NCBI GenBank assembly: GCA_947176745.1
Contig: CAMWRV010000005.1
Location: 1-64,000, forward strand
Direction of reading: 5' to 3'
Source: an uncultured Muribaculaceae bacterium
Lineage (GTDB): Bacteria; Bacteroidota; Bacteroidia; Bacteroidales; Muribaculaceae
DNA length: 64,000 nucleotides
Every line of letters begins with the position of its first letter. The stretch's first letter is position 1. Position numbers and translations under genes: made by a program. Below, piece after piece: positions 17,940 through 24,338 of this stretch. Below the pieces are notes generated by a model. The model had not been told where the DNA came from. It ran no database searches and saw only the letters and a program-made list of their open reading frames with translations.

Positions 17940-18818
17940 TCAAAGCCGCCCGCGGGGAGCTTCGAAACTCTCTGCCTCCGCATTGTTGTCGCGGTTAGGA
18001 GGCCCAAGATAATCATATGGCACAATGGCAAGGCCGTTGTGCCACATGCGGACACGAAATTTTCTGACCCCCTTTGAATCGGGAGTGGGCGAGAGTGCGA
18101 TGATCTGTCCGGAACTGACATTGTCGCCGATGCCGACAAGCGGAGTGCCGGTTCCGGCATAGGATGACGCGAATCCTCGCGGGTGCTGCACCACAATGAC
18201 ATATCCATGATCCGGAATAGAATGGTACAGAGCTATAACCGAGCCATCGGCAGCGCACTGTATGCTCTCGTCTGCGGGCATGATGATCTCGCCCTCTTCT
18301 TCCGTTCTCGATGCTGAGGTGAAGATTCCGTCGGCTGTGACAGGGGAGAATGTTATGCCGTCGGCGGCAAGCGGGGCGAGAACTGAAATATTGAACCGCT
18401 CGCGCTCCTCCATCTGCGACACGAATCTCTGCTCCGCGCTGCTTGCAGTCATGAGCGAATCTGATGTAAGATCTCTCGATGCCGGAGTCACCGATGCCGA
18501 ATCTGCTGGAGTCCTCTCTGTGTCGGTCACTCGGAGATAGTTTTCGATATAGGTGTTGTTGACTTCAAACGCCTCCATCAGCGAGTCAAGTCTCAACAGA
18601 CCCTCTTCGGTTGCCGACCGCTGGGACTCTTTAAGGTATCCGGGCAGAAAGGTGCGCAGAGGAGTCAGCCATATGATGACGCCCGAGCAAAGGAGAAAAG
18701 CGATGAATAAGCCCGCAGCTGCCGCGCAGAACCCGATACGTGTGAAGCGTCCTGACGCCACCTCGCAGAGATGGGTCTCGTCTTCGATCGTGAACTTGTA
18801 TTTCCTTTGCTGTCTCAT
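17940..18818 (-). CDS. Membrane-anchored M23/LytM-like protein, apparently catalytically inactive
   Basis: A 292-residue protein with an N-terminal cytoplasmic tail, one transmembrane segment at about 28-51, and a periplasmic part ending in a LytM-like fold. The fold is recognised by a run from YVIVVQHPRGFASSYAG through VGIGDNVSSGQIIAL to KFRVRMWHNG, which aligns with the M23 core. Active M23 enzymes have HxxxD and HxH zinc ligands. Here the His of the first motif is absent and the final HxH reads K-F-R. The protein is therefore probably a regulator or scaffold, as with EnvC or NlpD, rather than a peptidase. It heads the likely dxr-rseP operon. Confidence 0.82.
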   Translation of the reverse strand: MRQQRKYKFTIEDETHLCEVASGRFTRIGFCAAAAGLFIAFLLCSGVIIWLTPLRTFLPGYLKESQRSATEEGLLRLDSLMEAFEVNNTYIENYLRVTDTERTPADSASVTPASRDLTSDSLMTASSAEQRFVSQMEERERFNISVLAPLAADGITFSPVTADGIFTSASRTEEEGEIIMPADESIQCAADGSVIALYHSIPDHGYVIVVQHPRGFASSYAGTGTPLVGIGDNVSSGQIIALSPTPDSKGVRKFRVRMWHNGLAIVPYDYLGPPNRDNNAEAESFEAPRGRL

Positions 18819-18984
18819 GATGTCTGCCTTGATGCGGCGATGAAGAAACCTCCGTTTTGTAACGGCACTCTCCGTTTAAATAACGAAGTTAGCAAAAAAT
18901 CCGCATAATTTCGTCAGGTTCTGGATAAAAAACTTCGCATCTTCCTAAAATCAGTGCACAAATCAAAAAAAAAGTGCAATTTCG

Positions 18985-19014
18985 TTTGTATATTAAAAAT
19001 AATGTGTAATTTTG
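18985..19014 (+). promoter_or_regulatory. Strong Bacteroidota promoter for the first OmpA-family gene
   Basis: TTTG (18985-18988), 18-base spacer, TAATTTTG (19007-19014). This matches the -33/-7 consensus and implies transcription from about 19021, giving a 5' leader of about 208 bases. Confidence 0.75.
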
Positions 19015-19125
19015 CAAAAAGTTTCCAAGGAGTCCGTACGCTCTTTTGGAAGCATGTACGCGGACAAATCATCTTCGCGCATGTTGTATAACCCAAAATG
19101 GCAATAACTGACTGACCGGACACCC

Positions 19126-19147
19126 TCTGTTGCATTGATCCAACAGA
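19126..19147 (+). other. Hairpin in the long leader of the first OmpA-family gene
   Basis: TCTGTTG (19126-19132) and CAACAGA (19141-19147) form a perfect 7-base stem with an 8-base loop, about 80 bases before the start codon. There is no T-run after it, so it is more likely a stability or regulatory element than a terminator. Confidence 0.5.
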
Positions 19148-19228
19148 AAAGTAAGAAATTTTAAAACAATTTAAAAGTTCTTAACGTTAATAAACCAGAC
19201 AATAATTCTATTCTTAAACAATTACAGT

Positions 19229-20524
19229 ATGAAAGCTAAGAATCTTTACTACGTAATGGCTCTTTGCGCTGGCTCGTTTGCTTGCAGCAACGTGGCAATG
19301 GCGCAGGACGTGTTTGTGGATGATGCTGCCACTGTGACAGAGTTCACTTGTGACAACACCAACCACTATTACTCTAACTGGCGTGACAACTGGTTCATCG
19401 AGATCAGCGCAGGTGGCAACCAGCCTCTCGTTGAGCGCGGTTATGTTGATCCCGACCACGCCCTCAAGCCCGTTGACGGCAAGAAATGGACTGCAACATA
19501 CAGCGTAGGTTTCGGCCGCTGGATGACTCCCTACCTCGGTCTCCGTTTCAAAGGTATGTACGGATCGCTCCACTGGGACACTCCCAACACTCCCGCTGAG
19601 GCACTTGCAAACGAGGGCTGGAGCCACTCGAAGCACGCAAGCCTCTCGCTCGAGCTTATGTGGGATATGTTCAACACTCTCGGCGGTGTTAACCAGAACC
19701 GTGTGTTCTCGATCATTCCTTTCGTAGGTCTCGGCGGTGACGCCAACTGGGACTTCCTCGGCAAGGGCAAGACTCACGAGCCCGTGGCTTCCAACTGCCT
19801 CCGCGAATACCCCAGCAACCTTCAGGAGTATTATGGCACAGACTACAAGTCTGTACAGTGGACTCTCCCCGTATTCGCAGGTCTTCAGTTCCGTTTCCGT
19901 CTCTGCAAGTATGTTGACTTCTTCGCTGAGGCTCGCGCAGCTTTCTATGCTGACAACTGGAACAACAACGTAAGCGGCAACTCTTTCGACGCTCTCGTTC
20001 AGGCTATGGGCGGTTTCAACTTCAACATCGGCGGCCGTGGCTGGAACACTTTCAACGAGTGCAACTACGTTTCGCAGATCGCTGCCCTCAACGGTCAGGT
20101 CAACGACCTCCGCGCACAGCTCCTCGCTTGCGGTCAGACTGTCGCTGCCCTTCAGGCTCAGCTCCCCTGCCCCGAGGTTGTGGAGAAAGACTGCGTGAAC
20201 GCTCCTCTCATGGCTACTGTTCGCTTCACTATCAACAGCGCCAAGATCCTTCCCACAGAGGAGGTCAACATCTACTCTATGGCTGAGTGGCTCAAGGCTA
20301 ACCCCAACGAGAAGATCATCATCGCTGGTTATGCTGACAAGGATACCGGTACATCTGACTACAACATGAAGCTTTCTCAGCGTCGTGCTGACGCAGTCAA
20401 GGCTGAGCTCGTGAACACTTACGGCATCGCAGAGGATCGTCTCTCGACTGCAGCGTTCGGCTCGGATGTTCAGGAATATCCTTCTCACAACGACTGGAAC
20501 CGTATCGTAATCTTCAAGCAGTAA
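19229..20524 (+). CDS. OmpA-family outer-membrane protein (paralogue 1)
   Basis: A 431-residue porin-like protein. Residues 1-25 are a signal peptide ending in AMAQ. An N-terminal beta-barrel region with many aromatic strands follows (about 45-275). A linker has Cys-containing heptads (ECNYVSQIAALNGQVNDL, then two further Cys). The last 110 residues or so are an OmpA peptidoglycan-binding domain with LSQRRADAVK. It should anchor the outer membrane to the cell wall. Codon use is highly biased, which suggests abundant expression and fits the strong promoter. A close paralogue follows at 20754, and a strong terminator lies between. Confidence 0.93.
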   Translation: MKAKNLYYVMALCAGSFACSNVAMAQDVFVDDAATVTEFTCDNTNHYYSNWRDNWFIEISAGGNQPLVERGYVDPDHALKPVDGKKWTATYSVGFGRWMTPYLGLRFKGMYGSLHWDTPNTPAEALANEGWSHSKHASLSLELMWDMFNTLGGVNQNRVFSIIPFVGLGGDANWDFLGKGKTHEPVASNCLREYPSNLQEYYGTDYKSVQWTLPVFAGLQFRFRLCKYVDFFAEARAAFYADNWNNNVSGNSFDALVQAMGGFNFNIGGRGWNTFNECNYVSQIAALNGQVNDLRAQLLACGQTVAALQAQLPCPEVVEKDCVNAPLMATVRFTINSAKILPTEEVNIYSMAEWLKANPNEKIIIAGYADKDTGTSDYNMKLSQRRADAVKAELVNTYGIAEDRLSTAAFGSDVQEYPSHNDWNRIVIFKQ

Positions 20525-20546
20525 TCTGCCGGAAGAAATCATATCG

Positions 20547-20583
20547 GCGGGGACTTTCCATCGGGAAAGTCCCCGCTTTTTTT
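20547..20583 (+). terminator. Strong rho-independent terminator after OmpA paralogue 1
   Basis: A 13-base perfect stem (20547-20559 with 20564-20576) with a four-base loop, then a run of Ts. It lies 22 bases after the stop codon. Confidence 0.92.
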
Positions 20584-20686
20584 GCTTTTGCCGTCAAGGA
20601 GCGCGGATTATTGTGTTAAATTCAGAGTTGTATCGAACCGCTTAAAGGTTTTTAACGTTGAAGAAGTAAAACCGGCGGAAAGCGTC

Positions 20687-20718
20687 TTTCAGATCACTGT
20701 TCTTCCGGATACGTTTGA
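20687..20718 (+). promoter_or_regulatory. Candidate promoter for the second OmpA-family gene
   Basis: TACGTTTG (20711-20718) fits TAnnTTTG. TTTC (20687-20690) lies 20 bases upstream as an imperfect -33. The predicted leader is only about 30 bases, in contrast to the 200-base leader of the first copy. Confidence 0.5.
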
Positions 20719-20753
20719 GATTTAACTAAATTCTATTCTTAAAAACACACAGT

Positions 20754-22010
20754 ATGAAAGCAAGAAATCTTTACCTCGCAACAGCAGTTTGCGCTGGTTC
20801 TCTCGCTATCGGAAATGTCGCCAACGCACAGGATGTGTTTGTCGATGACGCCGTTACAGTGACGGAATTCACTTGCGACAATTCGAATCACTATTTCTCC
20901 AACTGGCGCAACAACTGGTTTATCGAGATCGGTGCGGGTGCAAACCAGCCTCTCGTAGAAAAAGGAACTGCCGGACATGCCGAGCATTCCGTAATGGCCA
21001 AGAAATGGACCGCATCCTATAGCTTCGGTTTCGGCCGCTGGATGTCTCCTTATCTCGGTTTCCGTATCAAGGCGATCGGCGGTGCCCTCCATTGGGACAC
21101 GCCAGTTCCCGGAGCTGAACAGTATGGCTGGAGCCGTTCGAAACATGTCGGCCTGCATGCCGAACTCATGTGGGATATGTTCAACTCCATCGGCGGAGTC
21201 AATCCCAACCGCGTCTTCTCTATCATACCTTTCGTAGGTCTCGGAGGCGATGCAAACTGGGATTTCAAGAACCACTTCAACGAGCAGCCTGCCGCAACCA
21301 ATATCAACCGCGAGTATTCGATGCGTGATCCCAAGGCAGTGCAGTGGACTCTTCCCGTATCGGCCGGTATACAGCTCCGGTTCCGTCTGTCAAAGTATGT
21401 TGACTTCTTCGCAGAGGCTCGCGCCACATTCTATGCCGACAACTGGAACAACGTGGCCACAGGTTCATCGATCGAGTCGCTCGTAAGCGCCATGGGCGGT
21501 TTCAACTTCAACATCGGCGGACGCGGCTGGAACACTTTCAACGAGTGTAACTACGTATCGCAGATCGCAGCCCTCAACGGTCAGGTCAACGACCTCCGCG
21601 CACAGCTCCTCGCTTGCGGTCAGACAGTGGCCGAGCTCCAGTCTCAGCTCCCTTGCCCGGAGGCAGTTCAGAAAGACTGTGTCAACGCTCCCCTCATGGC
21701 AACCGTACGCTTCACTATCAACAGCGACAAGATCCTGCCCACCGAGGAAGTCAATGTCTACTCTATGGCTGAGTGGCTCAAGGCCAACCCCAATGAGAAG
21801 ATCGTCATCGCCGGATACGCAGATAAGGATACCGGTACATCTGACTACAACATGGAGCTCTCGCAGCGTCGTGCCGATGCAGTCAAGAATGAGCTTATCA
21901 ACACTTACGGCATCTCTGCAGACCGTCTTGAGACCAAGGCTTTCGGTTCTGACGTACAGGAATATCCCTCGCACAATGACTGGAACCGTATCGTGATCTT
22001 CAAACAGTAA
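20754..22010 (+). CDS. OmpA-family outer-membrane protein (paralogue 2)
   Basis: A 418-residue paralogue of the preceding protein with the same order of parts: signal peptide (about 1-25, ending ANAQ), barrel, Cys-containing linker and C-terminal OmpA domain with LSQRRADAVK. The N-terminal barrel differs by many substitutions and by shorter loops. The linker and C-terminal domain are nearly identical, including a 56-base exact DNA match (21570-21625 with 20084-20139). The start region repeats upstream elements of copy 1. A terminator follows at 22040. Confidence 0.93.
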   Translation: MKARNLYLATAVCAGSLAIGNVANAQDVFVDDAVTVTEFTCDNSNHYFSNWRNNWFIEIGAGANQPLVEKGTAGHAEHSVMAKKWTASYSFGFGRWMSPYLGFRIKAIGGALHWDTPVPGAEQYGWSRSKHVGLHAELMWDMFNSIGGVNPNRVFSIIPFVGLGGDANWDFKNHFNEQPAATNINREYSMRDPKAVQWTLPVSAGIQLRFRLSKYVDFFAEARATFYADNWNNVATGSSIESLVSAMGGFNFNIGGRGWNTFNECNYVSQIAALNGQVNDLRAQLLACGQTVAELQSQLPCPEAVQKDCVNAPLMATVRFTINSDKILPTEEVNVYSMAEWLKANPNEKIVIAGYADKDTGTSDYNMELSQRRADAVKNELINTYGISADRLETKAFGSDVQEYPSHNDWNRIVIFKQ

Positions 22011-22039
22011 ATTACATGCTGTGACCACTATAAAGAAAG

Positions 22040-22065
22040 AGACCCTCCGGGGTCTTTTTTTTTTT
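22040..22065 (+). terminator. Rho-independent terminator after OmpA paralogue 2
   Basis: AGACCC (22040-22045), TCCG loop, GGGTCT (22050-22055), followed by an uninterrupted T-run of about ten. Confidence 0.9.
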
Positions 22066-22094
22066 ATGTCGTCCGGGTATGTTGTATAACATAT

Positions 22095-22135
22095 GGCCGA
22101 AACCGTCTTCAACGGCGATTTTGGCCGCTTTTTTT
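22095..22135 (+). terminator. Second terminator-like hairpin before gdhA
   Basis: An interrupted stem (GGCC 22095-22098 with GGCC 22123-22126; AAA with TTT; CCGT 22103-22106 with ACGG 22112-22115) is followed by a run of Ts ending at 22135. It sits directly upstream of the gdhA promoter and would insulate it from the OmpA genes. Confidence 0.6.
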
Positions 22136-22166
22136 ATTGTCGTGTTAAATTTATTTTGTAAGTTTG
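22136..22166 (+). promoter_or_regulatory. Promoter for gdhA
   Basis: ATTG (22136-22139), 19-base spacer, TAAGTTTG (22159-22166). This predicts a leader of about 55 bases before the ATG at 22229. Confidence 0.7.
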
Positions 22167-22228
22167 CAGTGAAGAATCCCGCAAGCCGGGATCCATAATA
22201 AGAAACACCTAAATCTAAACTGATTAAC

Positions 22229-23563
22229 ATGAATATCAATGAGATTCTGGCCAATCTTGAGGCCAAGCATCCCGGAGAGAATGAATTTCTCCAGGCAGTG
22301 AAAGAGGTTCTTCTTTGCGTAGAAGACGTTTACAACCAGCATCCCGAATACGAGAAAGCCCGTATCATCGAGCGCATGGTGGAGCCTGACCGCATCTTCA
22401 CATTCCGTGTGACTTGGGTAGACGACAAGGGAGAGGTTCAGAACAATATCGGTTATCGCGTACAGTTCAACAACGCCATCGGCCCCTACAAGGGTGGTAT
22501 CCGTTTCCACGCTTCCGTCACCCTTTCAGTTCTGAAGTTCCTCGGTTTCGAGCAGACATTCAAGAACGCACTCACCACTCTGCCCATGGGCGGTGCGAAA
22601 GGTGGTTCTGATTTCAGCCCCCGAGGCAAGAGCGATGCTGAGATCATGCGTTTCTGCCAGGCATTCGTGCTTGAACTCTGGCGCAATCTCGGTCCCGACC
22701 GCGACGTTCCCGCAGGCGATATCGGCGTAGGCGGCCGTGAGGTAGGCTACATGTACGGTATGTACAAGAAACTCGCTCGCGAGAATACAGGCACATTCAC
22801 CGGCAAGGGCCTTTCGTTCGGCGGCAGCCGCATCCGTCCCGAGGCTACAGGTTTCGGAGCCCTCTACTTCGTGGAGCAGATGCTCAAGGATCTCAATCAG
22901 GATATCAAGGGCAAGACTATCGCGGTTTCCGGCTTCGGCAACGTGGCATGGGGCGCAGCCAAGAAAGCCACTGAGCTCGGCGGCAAGGTTGTGACAATCT
23001 CCGGTCCCGACGGTTACATCTACGATCCCGCAGGTCTCGACGACGAGAAGATCGAATACATGCTCGAACTCCGCGCTTCCGGCAACGATATCGTGGCTCC
23101 TTATGCCGATAAATTCCCCGGTTCGCAGTTCTTCGCAGGCAAGAAGCCCTGGGAGCAGAAAGTCGACATCGCTCTTCCCTGCGCAACCCAGAACGAGCTC
23201 GGCGAGGAGGATGCAAAGAAACTTATCGCCAACAATGTTCTCCTCGTTGCGGAAGTGTCCAACATGGGCTGTACAGCCGAGGCTATCGACGCGTTCATCA
23301 GCAGCAAGACTCCCTATGCTCCCGGCAAGGCTGTCAACGCCGGCGGTGTTGCGGTTTCTGGCCTTGAGATGACTCAGGATGCAGAGCACCTGCAGTGGAG
23401 CGCGAAGAAGGTCGACGACATGCTCCATGAGATCATGTTCAACATCCACGAGGCTTGCGTTGAGCATGGTCGCGAGGAGGGTTACATCAACTACATGAAG
23501 GGTGCCAACATCGCAGGCTTCCTCAAGGTTGCAGATGCAATGATGGCTCAGGGTGTGATCTGA
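22229..23563 (+). CDS. gdhA: Hexameric glutamate dehydrogenase, probably NADP-specific
   Basis: A 444-residue cytosolic enzyme that interconverts 2-oxoglutarate plus ammonia and glutamate. The catalytic region shows YKGGIRFHASV (about 89-99), PMGGAKGGSDF and the acidic GDIGVGGREVG. The nucleotide-binding fold shows SGFGNVAWG. Length and spacing match the hexameric class I enzymes that Bacteroidales use for ammonia assimilation. The cofactor choice is taken from that family rather than read from a specific residue. It has its own promoter and a shared terminator with the convergent phosphatase gene. Confidence 0.97.
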   Translation: MNINEILANLEAKHPGENEFLQAVKEVLLCVEDVYNQHPEYEKARIIERMVEPDRIFTFRVTWVDDKGEVQNNIGYRVQFNNAIGPYKGGIRFHASVTLSVLKFLGFEQTFKNALTTLPMGGAKGGSDFSPRGKSDAEIMRFCQAFVLELWRNLGPDRDVPAGDIGVGGREVGYMYGMYKKLARENTGTFTGKGLSFGGSRIRPEATGFGALYFVEQMLKDLNQDIKGKTIAVSGFGNVAWGAAKKATELGGKVVTISGPDGYIYDPAGLDDEKIEYMLELRASGNDIVAPYADKFPGSQFFAGKKPWEQKVDIALPCATQNELGEEDAKKLIANNVLLVAEVSNMGCTAEAIDAFISSKTPYAPGKAVNAGGVAVSGLEMTQDAEHLQWSAKKVDDMLHEIMFNIHEACVEHGREEGYINYMKGANIAGFLKVADAMMAQGVI

Positions 23564-23588
23564 TAATCAAAACATACAAGTCAATAAC

Positions 23589-23619
23589 AAAGCGGGTGCG
23601 CCGATGGCGCACCCGCTTT
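23589..23619. terminator. Bidirectional terminator between gdhA and the HAD phosphatase
   Basis: A perfect 14-base stem (23589-23602 with 23606-23619) with a GAT loop. The A-run on one side and T-run on the other allow use on both strands, and it lies between the two convergent stop codons. Confidence 0.88.
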
Positions 23620-23634
23620 CGTTCCGGAGTCTTG

Positions 23635-24288
23635 TCACATATCCACTCCGGCGAGAGTCAGAATCTCCGAGGGGTCTGACACTATGTGGTCGGCATAGGC
23701 CCCGCGCAGCTCCGACACAGGGCGGAATCCCCATGTCACGCCGACAGACTCTATGCATGCCCGCCGGGCGGTCTCCATATCGACTGCGGAATCTCCCACC
23801 ATCATGACATCGGCTTTGGGAGTAGGGCTCTCGTTAAGCAGCGCGAACACTACCGACGGGTCCGGCTTCCTCGGACAGTCAGCACGTTCACCCCGTATTG
23901 CCGCGAATTCAACATGGGGAAAATAATGGTCTATTATCTTGTCGACGGCAGCCTGATACTTGTTGGACGCAACTGCTACCTTTATGCCTTTTGCGGTCAG
24001 AGTCTCGAGAAGTTCCGGCATTCCGGGATACGGCTCCGTGCGGTCAGTGCAGTGCTCGTTATAGTACGTGCGGAAGTCTTCAAGAAGCCTCTCTATAGTC
24101 TCGGGTGTGGCGTCGGGAGTGGCTCTTTCCATAAGTCGCCTGATTCCGTTGCCCACCATATAGTTGTAGGCTGTCAGAGGATGTTCGGCATATCCTCCCT
24201 TGCGTAGGGCGTAGTTGCACGCGTTGCCCAGATCTGCTATCGTGTTGAGCAGAGTGCCGTCAAGATCGAAGATTACAAGTTTTTTCAT
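23635..24288 (-). CDS. HAD-family phosphatase (phosphoglycolate phosphatase-like)
   Basis: A 217-residue HAD hydrolase. Motif I is FDLDGT with nucleophile D8 and D10, motif II is in VAVASNKY, a Lys in PRKPDP provides motif III, and MMVGDSAVDME supplies the last acidic pair. A helical cap lies between motifs I and II. Database names for such proteins are usually phosphoglycolate phosphatase. The same architecture includes the MurNAc-6-phosphate phosphatase MupP of Pseudomonas. It follows the TamL-like gene by 50 bases with no hairpin between, so it may be the last gene of the cell-wall-related run upstream. The substrate is unknown. Confidence 0.88.
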   Translation of the reverse strand: MKKLVIFDLDGTLLNTIADLGNACNYALRKGGYAEHPLTAYNYMVGNGIRRLMERATPDATPETIERLLEDFRTYYNEHCTDRTEPYPGMPELLETLTAKGIKVAVASNKYQAAVDKIIDHYFPHVEFAAIRGERADCPRKPDPSVVFALLNESPTPKADVMMVGDSAVDMETARRACIESVGVTWGFRPVSELRGAYADHIVSDPSEILTLAGVDM

Positions 24289-24338
24289 ATCTGTCTTATT
24301 TCGTGTCTGTCTTGATTGGAGTTTTCAGTAGTCATGTC

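Larger units (their letters stand above)
18819..19228. other. 410-base intergenic region with ompA promoter and long leader
   Basis: This gap separates the minus-strand M23-like gene from the plus-strand OmpA-family gene. It is AT-rich and holds a strong promoter match at 18985-19014, a leader of roughly 200 bases, and a hairpin at 19126-19147. No open frame with coding character was found, and no clear promoter for the minus-strand operon could be placed. Confidence 0.7.

Noticed and set aside
19214..20542. A 442-codon minus-strand frame opposite the first OmpA-family gene, and similar frames opposite the second
   Set aside because: The plus-strand frames have signal peptides and OmpA domains. 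The antisense frames only mirror the biased codon use of a highly expressed gene.
20754..22010. Possibility that the second OmpA gene is an assembly duplication
   Set aside because: The N-terminal halves differ at many positions and in length, so the copies are genuine paralogues.
22526..23467. A 313-codon minus-strand frame opposite gdhA
   Set aside because: Antisense to a fully conserved glutamate dehydrogenase with no recognisable motifs.
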